DNA from: an uncultured Lachnospiraceae bacterium
GTDB lineage: Bacteria; Bacillota; Clostridia; Lachnospirales; Lachnospiraceae
Assembly: GCA_910587295.1 (NCBI GenBank)
Contig: CAJULP010000084.1
Location: 1 to 48,863, forward strand
Reading direction: 5' to 3'
DNA length: 48,863 nt
Part shown: positions 1 to 7,330 of the stretch, piece by piece
Numbering within the stretch: position 1 is the first letter of the stretch
Layout of the letters: each line of letters begins with the position of its first letter
Notes under the pieces: generated by a model
Told to the model about the DNA's origin: nothing
Databases searched by the model: none
The model's input: only the letters and a program-made list of their open reading frames with translations
Position numbers and translations under genes: made by a program

Positions 1-269
1 TCCAAAACCTCTTCTGGCTTCTTTCCGTTCCTTTTTACTGTCTCTAGGTCCCTGAAGTTTCCTTCAGGCTGTTCTCTGAATTATTCTCTCTGAATTTTCA
101 GGTCTGCATTGCTGTTTATTTGTCAAGGTGCTTCCTGCCTTATTATAAGGCGTGTCTTGTTCATCTTGTTCAGACGCAACTCAATCATCATATCATGGTC
201 TGATTCATATGTCAAGACTTTTTTTAAATTTTTATAACTCTCCACTGCCAAATCATGCGGTGGGCTTAC
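1..269 (-). other. Probable leader of an rRNA operon leaving the left edge
   Basis: No convincing gene lies here. Read on the minus strand, the region downstream of two tandem promoters carries several short inverted repeats, such as CCTGAAG with CTTCAGG, and an ACCTTGACAAATAAAC stretch of the kind found ahead of 16S genes in Lachnospiraceae. The rRNA itself would lie outside the window. The call is inferred from promoter strength, tandem arrangement and general resemblance; a different strongly expressed stable RNA is possible. A 69-codon open frame on the plus strand (152-361) has no ribosome binding site and was not called. Confidence 0.45.
187..215 (-). promoter_or_regulatory. Sigma-A promoter, second of a tandem pair
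   Basis: Minus strand: -35 TTGACA at 210-215, a 17-bp spacer and -10 TATGAT at 187-192. It is a near-consensus housekeeping promoter firing toward position 1. With the upstream copy it forms the P1/P2 arrangement usual for rRNA operons. Confidence 0.7.
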
Positions 270-299
270 ATTGTAACATTGACATTAGCATTTTGTCAA
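270..299 (-). promoter_or_regulatory. Sigma-A promoter, first of a tandem pair
   Basis: Minus strand: -35 TTGACA at 294-299, an 18-bp spacer and -10 TACAAT at 270-275. An A-rich stretch just upstream (around 310-320) could act as an UP element. It fires leftward in tandem with the promoter at 187-215. Confidence 0.65.
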
Positions 300-363
300 T
301 ACACATGTTGGAAAAAATTTGGAAGCATCATTTGATGCCTCCAATCTCATTGGCAGCTTAAAC

Positions 364-450
364 GGAGAAAGAGGGATTTGAACCCTCGCGCCGGTCACCC
401 GACCTACACCCTTAGCAGGGGCGCCTCTTCAGCCTCTTGAGTATTTCTCC
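364..450 (-). tRNA. tRNA-Ser (anticodon GCU)
   Basis: Minus strand, 87 nt. The acceptor stem pairs GGAGAAA with TTTCTCC. The anticodon arm is CCCCT-GCT-AAGGG, so it reads AGC/AGU serine codons. A long variable arm (GTAGGTCGGGTGACC) marks a class II tRNA, and the T arm contains GGTTCAAATCC. CCA is not encoded. The gene lies just upstream of, and in the same direction as, the tandem promoters at the left edge. Confidence 0.95.
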
Positions 451-504
451 TCATCTGAATTACACCGCTACCAATTTGAAATGCGCTATTACAACGCAAG
501 TGTT

Positions 505-533
505 ATTATACAAAAGCAAATTTTATTTGTCAA
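505..533 (-). promoter_or_regulatory. Consensus promoter of tRNA-Ser
   Basis: Minus strand: -35 TTGACA at 528-533, exactly 17 bp, and -10 TATAAT at 505-510, a perfect sigma-A consensus. The mature tRNA begins about 55 nt downstream. The first transcribed bases (489-504) repeat those of the tRNA-Lys promoter at 25437-25458 with one mismatch. Confidence 0.85.
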
Positions 534-554
534 TGGTTTTTCTGTTTGATTTTG

Positions 555-1265
555 CTAATTATTTTGATATTGTGCAATTGTCCTCTCAATCCTCTTTTTA
601 ACTTCCTCTGCAATCTCCACTGTTTTCATACCTTTGTACTCATCATAATAGATTGGCTTCATATAAATAACTGTCACCACAACCGGATGAATATTATTTT
701 CATCAAAAGGTTTAAACGAATCGATCAACGCACACGGAACAATTGGACATTTTACTTTCGTCGCACTTTTGAAGCTCCCACCTTTAAACTCTAAAAGCTT
801 ATTTCCCATCCTGCTTCTGGTTCCTTCGGGAAATATCAAAAAATTCTTGCCATTTTTAACATCCTCCGCAACAGCGTTGATCACTTTCAGGGATTGTTTT
901 AAATCTTCCCTGTCCATGGGATATGCCTCTAGCGCTCTGATGACCTGCTTTAAAAGGATAATATTACTTGCTTCTTTTTTCGCCACAAAAGAAAAAGGCC
1001 TTGGACATGAATCCAAAAATACAAGTACATCAAACATACCCTGATGGTTAGGAAAAAAGATAAATCCATCCTGATCTGGAATGTTTTCCAATCCATGTAC
1101 TTTAATCTCTACTCTTCCGGCATGATTTGCTTTCTTTGTCACCTTTTTTATTACCTGAAAAGATTCTTCATAAGAAATCTTTTTACTCACGCCACAATAC
1201 CAAATTCTGAACAGATAATAAGGAGCTTTTAAGAACAGTCTTATGACCATCAATGCAATCCTCAT
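555..1265 (-). CDS. plsC: 1-acyl-sn-glycerol-3-phosphate acyltransferase (PlsC family)
   Basis: This 236-aa protein is a lysophosphatidic acid acyltransferase. It would transfer a fatty acyl group to the sn-2 position of lysophosphatidate at the inner face of the membrane during phospholipid synthesis. The catalytic NHx4D motif is at residues 73-79 (NHQGMFD) and the acceptor-binding motif FPEGTR at 145-150. A hydrophobic N-terminus (about 1-24) fits membrane association. Its ATG overlaps the fumB stop as ATGA, and the fumB 3' end supplies a GGGAGG ribosome binding site, so the two are translationally coupled. It is the last gene of the fumA-fumB-plsC cluster; the pairing has no obvious metabolic reason. 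Confidence 0.9.
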   Translation of the reverse strand: MRIALMVIRLFLKAPYYLFRIWYCGVSKKISYEESFQVIKKVTKKANHAGRVEIKVHGLENIPDQDGFIFFPNHQGMFDVLVFLDSCPRPFSFVAKKEASNIILLKQVIRALEAYPMDREDLKQSLKVINAVAEDVKNGKNFLIFPEGTRSRMGNKLLEFKGGSFKSATKVKCPIVPCALIDSFKPFDENNIHPVVVTVIYMKPIYYDEYKGMKTVEIAEEVKKRIERTIAQYQNN

Positions 1266-1816
1266 AATTCCTCCCTGTATGCCTCTGTGGCTGTTTCATA
1301 CAAATTATTGCCTTTGGCATCAATCACTACAATAACCGGAAAATCTTTCACCAACAGCTTACGGACAGCTTCCGTCCCCAGATCGTCGTACGCAATCACT
1401 TCAGAACTGATAATGGACTTAGACAACAAAGCTCCCGCCCCGCCTACTGCCGCAAAATATACGGCACAGTTCCTGACGATTGCTTCTTTTACTTCATCTG
1501 TCCTTTTTCCCTTTCCAATCATTCCCCGCAGCCCTAAATCCAAAAGCGCCGGGGTATACTTATCCATTCTGCTGGCAGTTGTGGGGCCCGCTGACCCAAT
1601 CGGCCTCCCTGCTCTTTCCGGAGATGGACCCATATAATAAATCAAATTGTTTTTTAAATCAAAAGGCAGTTCTTCGCCTTGCTTTAATGCTTCATACATT
1701 CTCTTGTGTGCGGCATCCCGTGCTGTGTATATCGTTCCTGTTATATACACATAATCGCCACTTTTCAACTCTTTTGCAATCTCATCACTAAACGGCGCTT
1801 CTATATGCCTGTCCAT
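1262..1816 (-). CDS. fumB: Fumarate hydratase class I, beta subunit
   Basis: This is the C-terminal subunit (184 aa) of the two-part Fe-S fumarase, which interconverts fumarate and L-malate together with the alpha subunit encoded upstream. Typical family features are the N-terminal RHIEAPF, SGDYVYITGTIYTARDAAHKR and the GPTTASRMD stretch that helps bind substrate. The start at 1816 gives the usual N-terminus; the frame stays open upstream to 1870, but that part lies inside a repeated element. An L-tartrate dehydratase role cannot be excluded from sequence. The ribosome binding site GGAGG comes from the 85-bp repeat described separately, and a nearer out-of-frame ATG (1819-1821) precedes the true start. 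Confidence 0.88.
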   Translation of the reverse strand: MDRHIEAPFSDEIAKELKSGDYVYITGTIYTARDAAHKRMYEALKQGEELPFDLKNNLIYYMGPSPERAGRPIGSAGPTTASRMDKYTPALLDLGLRGMIGKGKRTDEVKEAIVRNCAVYFAAVGGAGALLSKSIISSEVIAYDDLGTEAVRKLLVKDFPVIVVIDAKGNNLYETATEAYREEL

Positions 1817-1818
1817 AT

Positions 1819-1903
1819 CATAATAATCCTCCATGTTTTCAAAAGCCTGCAAATTTGGGCACAAGCACAAATTTGACTGTGAAAAATTTATTTTTCACAG
1901 TAT
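1819..1903 (-). repeat. 85-bp structured element with ribosome binding site, copy A
   Basis: Read on the minus strand, the element runs from ATACTGTG to the GGAGGATTATTATGA that precedes fumB. It contains a 10-bp hairpin (CTGTGAAAAA/TTTTTCACAG), a second stem built from two self-complementary CAAATTTG octamers with a TTGT loop, a weak GTTTT/AAAAC-type stem, and GGAGG. A copy with only 4 mismatches sits in the same orientation directly before the GH116 gene (38287-38371). The substitutions fall in loops or linkers or in the weak third stem. It lies between fumA and fumB, which usually stand close together. Confidence 0.85.
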
Positions 1904-1940
1904 CCTTCTTTAGTATCCCTCTATAATCGTTGTCGCACAT

Positions 1941-1954
1941 ATGGCTCAAGCCAT
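1941..1954. repeat. Small palindrome at the fumA stop codon
   Basis: ATGGCTCAAGCCAT is a 6-bp stem with a 2-nt loop, directly after the fumA stop codon. There is no T-run, so it does not look like a terminator. It may mark processing or the junction where the 85-bp element entered. Confidence 0.4.
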
Positions 1955-2797
1955 TTAGAGGATTCTAACACAATGCCGGTTTACATGGCAGCAAATGTTT
2001 ACCGCCACCGGAAGCCCTGCTATATGTGTGGGATAAGTATTAATATTTACCGCTAACGCTGTTGTGCTGCCTCCTAGTCCGCCCGGCCCTATGCCTGTTT
2101 TGTTGATCTTTTCCAAAAGCTCCCGTTCCATATCGCTGACATATGGAATAGGCGAGTGCTCACCTACAGGACGGGTCAGTGCCAGTTTTGAAAGTAATGC
2201 ACATTTTTCAAATGTTCCGCCAATTCCTACGCCTATCACCATAGGCGGGCAGGCATTCGGCCCCGCGTCTTTTACTGCCGTAAGAATCGAATCCTTTACA
2301 CCTTCTATCCCGTCTGCCGGCTTTAACATAAAAATACGGCTCATATTTTCACTTCCAAATCCTTTCGGGGCTATCGTTATCTTAATTCTGTCTCCTGAAA
2401 CGATGTCATAATGAATAACCGCAGGTGTATTATCTCCTGTATTATTACGGATAATCGGATCACCTACCACTGACTTGCGCAGATAACCTTCCCGGTACCC
2501 TTGCCTGACTCCTTCATTAACCGCATCTGTAATAAGACCGCCCTCCACATGAACATCCTGGCCAATCTCCACAAACAAAACAGCCATTCCGGTATCCTGG
2601 CAAATTGGTATCTGATCCTTGGCTGCAATATCCAAATTATCCTGTAGCTGACACAGGATTTTTTTCCCCAATGGAGATTTTTCCGCATCTGCCGCTCTTT
2701 TTAATGCCTGATTCATATCATCCGTTAAGAAATGATTTGCTTCAATACACATCTCTTTAACGTTTCTGATAAGATTTTCAACATTGACTACTCTCAT
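1955..2797 (-). CDS. fumA: Fumarate hydratase class I, alpha subunit
   Basis: This 280-aa N-terminal subunit carries the [4Fe-4S] cluster of the two-subunit fumarase. Cysteines in conserved settings are C66 (ICQDTGMA), C183 (NACPPMVIGVGIGGT) and C269/C270 (VNICCH), the expected cluster ligands. The motifs TGDNTPAVIHYD, KGFGSENMS and GIGPGGLGG are also characteristic. The length equals that of other split alpha subunits. It follows the HIT gene by 16 bp and precedes fumB, but an 85-bp structured element separates the two subunit genes. Class I enzymes are oxygen-sensitive, which fits an anaerobe. Confidence 0.92.
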   Translation of the reverse strand: MRVVNVENLIRNVKEMCIEANHFLTDDMNQALKRAADAEKSPLGKKILCQLQDNLDIAAKDQIPICQDTGMAVLFVEIGQDVHVEGGLITDAVNEGVRQGYREGYLRKSVVGDPIIRNNTGDNTPAVIHYDIVSGDRIKITIAPKGFGSENMSRIFMLKPADGIEGVKDSILTAVKDAGPNACPPMVIGVGIGGTFEKCALLSKLALTRPVGEHSPIPYVSDMERELLEKINKTGIGPGGLGGSTTALAVNINTYPTHIAGLPVAVNICCHVNRHCVRIL

Positions 2798-2813
2798 TTC
2801 ATCCGTTCCGCCC

Positions 2814-3224
2814 TTATTCCGTAATTGTTCTTTTGATACGCTCCAGCTCTTCCCGATCGGGTTCTCCTGCGATATATTTTAAAATTTCTCCATCATTTTT
2901 ATATCTGGGTATCAAATGCATATGAAAGTGGTTCACGGTCTGTCCTGCAGCCTCACCGTTATTTTGAACAAGATTGAATCCATCGCATTTTAACTTATCC
3001 GTCATGTGAATCATCATTTTTTTGGCAAGCTTAATCACATCTGCCGCCGCTTCTTCCGGAAGCTCATAAAAATCCGCATAATGGCTCTTTGGCATAATTA
3101 ATGCATGACCCTTGGTCGCCGGCCCTACATCTAATATTATCTTATAGTTCTCATCCTCATATAGTGTATGTGATGGGATTTCACCTGCAATAATCTTACA
3201 AAATATACATTGCTCCTGTTTCAT
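2814..3224 (-). CDS. HIT family nucleotide-binding protein
   Basis: This 136-aa histidine-triad protein has the catalytic motif H99-x-H101-x-H103 (HFHMHLIPR). An N-terminal CIFC pair (C6, C9) would bind zinc together with H48 or the triad region, as in Hint-type proteins. The family hydrolyses AMP-lysine, AMP-NH2 or dinucleoside polyphosphates; the physiological substrate here is unknown. It is the gene immediately before fumA on the same strand, so co-transcription is likely. Confidence 0.9.
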   Translation of the reverse strand: MKQEQCIFCKIIAGEIPSHTLYEDENYKIILDVGPATKGHALIMPKSHYADFYELPEEAAADVIKLAKKMMIHMTDKLKCDGFNLVQNNGEAAGQTVNHFHMHLIPRYKNDGEILKYIAGEPDREELERIKRTITE

Positions 3225-3248
3225 AATAAAAGTATTCTCCTTCCTGGT

Positions 3249-4256
3249 TTATAATGTTCTTTCTATAAATACAAAAATCTGATCCAATGTGCGGAGAATT
3301 TTAAAATCACCTTTCATTTTCATAGCTCCGCCCATAAATGCCCTTTGAAACGTCATTCTTCCATAAATGATGTCATTAATCGTCTCCCGGTTTATATGGA
3401 TCTCTACATCCGGACTTTCCGTATTGCCATAATAATAGTTATTGGCCGCACCGTTTATTTCAATGATCAACGGCTGTTTTTTTCCTTCAATCTGGATTTT
3501 ATAAACAGCCTTGAAACCAGGCTGGGGAACAAAATGTTCCTTAAACTCCTGAATAAATTCTTCTTTTCTCTCTTCCTGCTCACTGCTTCCCATCATATCC
3601 CTGAATAAGCTGGTCAATTCCTGAATATCTTCTTTTTGCCTTTTTACGTAGCTGTCATCTGCTGCGTACCTTGATAGTTGTTCTGACTCCTGAGGCGTTA
3701 AATCTGTATTTTTGGTAATTGCAACCTTTTGCTTTACTGCCTGGTTGCTGGCAGGAAAACTGGTCATCTTTTGATTGATGGTACGATACATATTTTCGGC
3801 CCGCTTTTCAATGATTCTGTTATAATCTTCATTTCCCTCAAATATTGACGTATCCGCAATATAACCACAAATACCGCTGCAAGGAAGGCCCCCTAAAATT
3901 TCCCACGCATTTGCAAGGGCTAGTTTCCCTTCCCTTTCCCCATATGTGGTTGACATGGCTACCGGACACATATAAGTTCTGGATATCTTTTCTTTATCCC
4001 CATAAAGCCAGCACGCATCTAAAAACTGATACATGTAGCCGCCAATTCCAAACCACTCCACCGTTGACGCAAGGATGATGCCATCTGCCGTCTTTAAGGT
4101 TTGAGGCAGTGTAGTGATAGTATTTTTAAGCTCGTATAAGTTAAATCTTTCAATTGTAACATGAAGCTCCTCAAGCACTTCCTGCATTTTGTTAATGACA
4201 TATAAGGTAGGGTCATCCATCAATCCTCTGCCGCCATAATAAATATTAATCTTCAT
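3249..4256 (-). CDS. Flavodoxin-like/NADPH-dependent FMN reductase fused to an SCP2-type domain
   Basis: This 335-aa protein has two parts. Residues 1 to about 165 resemble the flavodoxin fold of NAD(P)H-dependent FMN reductases, with an FMN-contact region around ASTVEWFGIGGYMYQFLD and a downstream GGLPCSGICGY loop. Residues about 235-335 resemble an SCP2 sterol-carrier domain (FKAVYKIQIEGKKQPLIIEI, GRMTFQRAFMGGAMKMKGD). The two are joined by a charged helical linker. The family is common in Clostridia and its substrate is unknown; a flavin reductase with a lipid-binding tail is the best inference. It lies between the FHA gene and the HIT gene on the same strand. Confidence 0.75.
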   Translation of the reverse strand: MKINIYYGGRGLMDDPTLYVINKMQEVLEELHVTIERFNLYELKNTITTLPQTLKTADGIILASTVEWFGIGGYMYQFLDACWLYGDKEKISRTYMCPVAMSTTYGEREGKLALANAWEILGGLPCSGICGYIADTSIFEGNEDYNRIIEKRAENMYRTINQKMTSFPASNQAVKQKVAITKNTDLTPQESEQLSRYAADDSYVKRQKEDIQELTSLFRDMMGSSEQEERKEEFIQEFKEHFVPQPGFKAVYKIQIEGKKQPLIIEINGAANNYYYGNTESPDVEIHINRETINDIIYGRMTFQRAFMGGAMKMKGDFKILRTLDQIFVFIERTL

Positions 4257-4307
4257 ACCAGATCCGCCTTTCTACTAACTGCTATATTTAGTATAAAGCG
4301 GTTTTTT

Positions 4308-5603
4308 CTATCTGTAAATAAATTTTAATTTTCCCAAACGGATTTCATCACCCGGCTCGATCAATTCCGAAGAATTAGGGGCAAGGCGCATGCCATTCCG
4401 GAAAGTTCCATTTGTGGAATTTAGATCTGTAATATAAATCTTATTTCCCGACCGGGTAAATCTGGCATGCATCCTGCTGATACTTTTTTCATGAATCACC
4501 ATATCCACCATACCGGCTAATTTCCCTACCGTCAAAGGAACCCGGCTCAGATCAATATGATATTTATTTTTCCAATCCGTTCCATACAGCTTATTTTCGC
4601 AATTTTCAGTCCATGGGATAAACACCGTATTTCCCACATCCGACTCTGCGTCTTCTAAAACACTATTTTCAAAAGTAGGCGTATAACGGTACTCAAAGGC
4701 TTCTTCTCTAACCTCTTTTTGCTGTTTCCTTCGGAAAATAAAGGGTGCGAAATACCAGCCTGCCAAGCCAAGCAAAACTGCAATGATAACAGCCCATCCT
4801 GCAGCCAGATAGATTTCCTCCTGATAAGAAAGTTCATAAAAACACAAAATATAAGTCAGTATCCCTGCACCCGCCACAGCAAATGCAATAAAAGGAAGCA
4901 GTTTTAAAATTCTCCTTATTTCTTCCGGCTTTTCTGCATTCTGATGTATCCTATCCGAACTCATCTCTTCCTTCGGAAGAATAAACTCTCTTTCATCTTC
5001 ACCATGATCATTTCCCCGTCCTGACACAGTTTCCGTTTCTGATTGGCTGAAATTTTTTTCACTTTCATGACTATCTTGAAACCACTCTAAAACCTCATCT
5101 AAAACAAACTGTTCCTTTTTTACCAAATCAGCTAAACGATATACCATTTCCACTGCTTCTAAATCTTCATTATCCACACTCTTAATAAAAAAATCCATTA
5201 AATCATCAAGTGTTCCCTCTTCCGGGTCCGGATAATACAGAAAATACATATCCTTTGTTCCAATATCCTGAAAAATATACTCCGGCAATAACACCAGACA
5301 GCTTCCATCAAGCAGATATTTTTGCAGCACGTCATTGATCACTTTTAACTGCACAAAAAACTTACGCAAAAAATCCATTCCAATCCTTTTTCCGTCAAAC
5401 AAACTGCGGAGACTTTGCTTAGATGTAATTTCGCAATAAAGCAGCAGTTCGTCATTAATATGTTTTTCAGCAGTGGGTATCAATCCCCTTATGTTATTTT
5501 CTGTCAGCATTTTTCTTTGGTATACATTTTCCGACAGACAGTTACTATCCTTGATGATCAGATAATTATGTTTGTAATCCTTATAATATTTTGTATCCAG
5601 CAT
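4308..5603 (-). CDS. DUF6382-like membrane protein with C-terminal FHA domain
   Basis: The 431-aa protein has an N-terminal domain of about 180 residues (DUF6382 type), an acidic linker, two membrane helices (about 235-255 and 265-290) and a C-terminal forkhead-associated domain (about 355-431). The phosphothreonine-binding residues are seen in VGKLAGM, SISRMHARF and DLNSTNGTFRNG. FHA domains bind phospho-Thr peptides, so it probably links the pilus machine to Ser/Thr kinase signalling. It is the last gene of the Tad operon, directly after a TadE-like gene. Its partner kinase is not in the window. Confidence 0.8.
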   Translation of the reverse strand: MLDTKYYKDYKHNYLIIKDSNCLSENVYQRKMLTENNIRGLIPTAEKHINDELLLYCEITSKQSLRSLFDGKRIGMDFLRKFFVQLKVINDVLQKYLLDGSCLVLLPEYIFQDIGTKDMYFLYYPDPEEGTLDDLMDFFIKSVDNEDLEAVEMVYRLADLVKKEQFVLDEVLEWFQDSHESEKNFSQSETETVSGRGNDHGEDEREFILPKEEMSSDRIHQNAEKPEEIRRILKLLPFIAFAVAGAGILTYILCFYELSYQEEIYLAAGWAVIIAVLLGLAGWYFAPFIFRRKQQKEVREEAFEYRYTPTFENSVLEDAESDVGNTVFIPWTENCENKLYGTDWKNKYHIDLSRVPLTVGKLAGMVDMVIHEKSISRMHARFTRSGNKIYITDLNSTNGTFRNGMRLAPNSSELIEPGDEIRLGKLKFIYR

Positions 5604-5604
5604 T

Positions 5605-6021
5605 TTAATTTTTTCTCCCTTCCTTAATCATCTTTATTGGATTATATTTTTGTATACGTGTTACATACGGAGTCCGATTCCCTTGATACCAAGCCTCTAT
5701 CCGAACCCATTCTTGTTCCGTCTCGCAACATCCTTCCTGATAAAAATAAAGAGGATATCTCTGCTTCCGGTCATTTAACCTTTCCTCCACATAAGCCTTA
5801 GCCTGCCAGGTTTCTGCCTGACCATAAATCACTTCACCGTAACTATCTGTACCATACGTAAAACATCCGGCACGCATGCCAAGCAAAAATAAATCTTGGG
5901 TAATTGCGCAGCGGCAGTACAAAAACAATGCCGACAAAATGATCAGCAGATAAAGAAACAGCACCATAGGCATAACCAAAGAAGCTTCTATCGAACAATA
6001 TCCTTTAAAACGTTTACCCAT
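5605..6021 (-). CDS. TadE-like pilus assembly protein (second copy)
   Basis: This 138-aa minor pseudopilin starts at the ATG at 6021, giving MGKRFKGYCSIEASLVMPM. The short basic leader followed by G/C-S-I-E-A-S and a hydrophobic helix (about 10-32) is the TadE prepilin pattern, with the E five residues into the mature helix. The frame is open upstream to 6108, but that part overlaps the prepilin peptidase. GGAGG lies 12 nt before the chosen start, and the start overlaps the peptidase stop by 8 bp, implying translational coupling. It would be processed by the adjacent peptidase and act in Flp pilus assembly. Confidence 0.75.
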   Translation of the reverse strand: MGKRFKGYCSIEASLVMPMVLFLYLLIILSALFLYCRCAITQDLFLLGMRAGCFTYGTDSYGEVIYGQAETWQAKAYVEERLNDRKQRYPLYFYQEGCCETEQEWVRIEAWYQGNRTPYVTRIQKYNPIKMIKEGRKN

Positions 6022-6433
6022 AAAAAAGCAAAACCTCCATTCCCAAAAGCAAAAACGGAATAAATGGTATCGGTTCCTTTCTCTTTTTGACCAGACATAC
6101 CGCCGCAAATATTCCGGCCAGCATTATCGCAATACCTAAGATCCAAAGCGCCTGCCAGCCACCCAGCCATAACCCCAGCGCCATCACTGCCATTCCATCC
6201 CCAGCTCCAATCTTTTCCTTAGATACCACAGCTAATAGTACTAAAAACAATCCCGGTAAAAGACTGCCTATTATCCCGGCGGCAGCCTGTCCATTTCCCG
6301 GCATTATCCTGCAGATCAGCGCAAGTGCCCCAAATCCGATTACCTTCTTAACTGATATTTGCTTTTCTTTAATATCCTGCGCTGACAGTAAAGCAAGGAA
6401 AAGGAGCGCCCCGCAATATGTAATATATCTCAT
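6014..6433 (-). CDS. Prepilin peptidase (A24 family, TadV/CpaA type)
   Basis: The 139-aa integral membrane aspartyl protease is all hydrophobic helices. It has the two active-site aspartates of A24 peptidases: one in the first loop (SAQDIKEKQI) and one in GAGDGMAVMALG, the GxGD motif. There is no N-terminal methylase domain, as expected for TadV/CpaA. The start was set at 6433 because GGAGG (6440-6444) lies 7 nt upstream; an ATG at 6448 has no site. It would cleave the leaders of the Flp pilin and both TadE-like proteins in this operon. Confidence 0.88.
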   Translation of the reverse strand: MRYITYCGALLFLALLSAQDIKEKQISVKKVIGFGALALICRIMPGNGQAAAGIIGSLLPGLFLVLLAVVSKEKIGAGDGMAVMALGLWLGGWQALWILGIAIMLAGIFAAVCLVKKRKEPIPFIPFLLLGMEVLLFYG

Positions 6434-6435
6434 AA

Positions 6436-7308
6436 TCAACCTCCGCATTTAACACAAGGAGCGTATCCTTGTACCGCCTTACTTAGCTCGACCATATAAA
6501 CAGTTCTTTTTATGGAGGAACAATCCGAACGCCCATGGAATTTAATCCCATCGGAAGTAACGTATACCGTTCCTTCCCCCTTAGGCCCACATCGCTCACA
6601 AGCATAATATTTTCCACCGGAAGCATTCCTGATCTCCGCCACCTGTCTGCTCTCGATCGCCCTGATCGAGATCCTAAGATAAGTACAGTCATAGGACTTA
6701 TGGTATTTAGTTCCTGTTTTCGTGATATAGACGCAGACATCTTCCTCCACGTTCCTGTCTGCATTTTCATTTCCGAAATATCCCGTCCACCCATGGCCAA
6801 AATACTCATCTTCAAAATGAATATCTCCTATGGGAAGCCAAAAGAGAAACGGTTTTATGCCATAGTCCACCTTTAAGTGTACAATTCCGTTCGTGTCAGC
6901 CGAGGACAAATCCTGTATGTTGATTCCTCCTTCTCCGCCCGATACACATAAATATGAAAAAGGCTGTCCACGCATATACGCTGCAATATGTTCTGTTGCA
7001 TCTTGCCTTGGAGCGCCCTCATACTTTATTTGGTATGCTGCAGACGCATAGAAATTCCCTGCCTGATGAAGCGCATGCTGTATGTTTGACTGAAGCCTTA
7101 CTGTCTCAATGCTAAGCAGCACGGTCATGATGAAAAACAAAAATATCGGCAAAACCATACTGCCTTCTAAAGCCATACTCCCTTTCAAAGAAGCGGAGGA
7201 AAAGAAAAGTGCTCTCCCCGCTGACTCTTTTTCAGGTTCTGTAAGCGCACTGAGAGAAGGGATATTTGCTGTTGGTTTCCTTAAAACTTGTCTTCTAAAA
7301 GAGAGCAC
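6436..7308 (-). CDS. TadE-like pseudopilin with two C-terminal Cys/His repeats
   Basis: This 290-aa protein starts with GTG at 7308 behind GGAGG. A long basic N-terminal segment leads to GSMALEGSMVLPIFLFF, a TadE-type cleavage site plus transmembrane helix (about 43-70). The rest would be exported. Residues about 190-290 carry two copies of the same motif: VYITKTGTKYHKSYDC...YYACERCG and VYVTSDGIKFHGRSDC...YAPCVKCG. Each copy offers one His and three Cys, a plausible metal site. Similar motifs occur in many secreted clostridial proteins. Here they would sit at the pilus base or tip; a metal or adhesive role is inference. Confidence 0.7.
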   Translation of the reverse strand: MLSFRRQVLRKPTANIPSLSALTEPEKESAGRALFFSSASLKGSMALEGSMVLPIFLFFIMTVLLSIETVRLQSNIQHALHQAGNFYASAAYQIKYEGAPRQDATEHIAAYMRGQPFSYLCVSGGEGGINIQDLSSADTNGIVHLKVDYGIKPFLFWLPIGDIHFEDEYFGHGWTGYFGNENADRNVEEDVCVYITKTGTKYHKSYDCTYLRISIRAIESRQVAEIRNASGGKYYACERCGPKGEGTVYVTSDGIKFHGRSDCSSIKRTVYMVELSKAVQGYAPCVKCGG

Positions 7309-7330
7309 CTTTCTTTACCTCCGCTTTGCT

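Noticed and set aside
152..361. 69-codon open frame on the plus strand
   Set aside because: No ribosome binding site, composition unlike coding sequence, and it lies antisense to two strong promoters.
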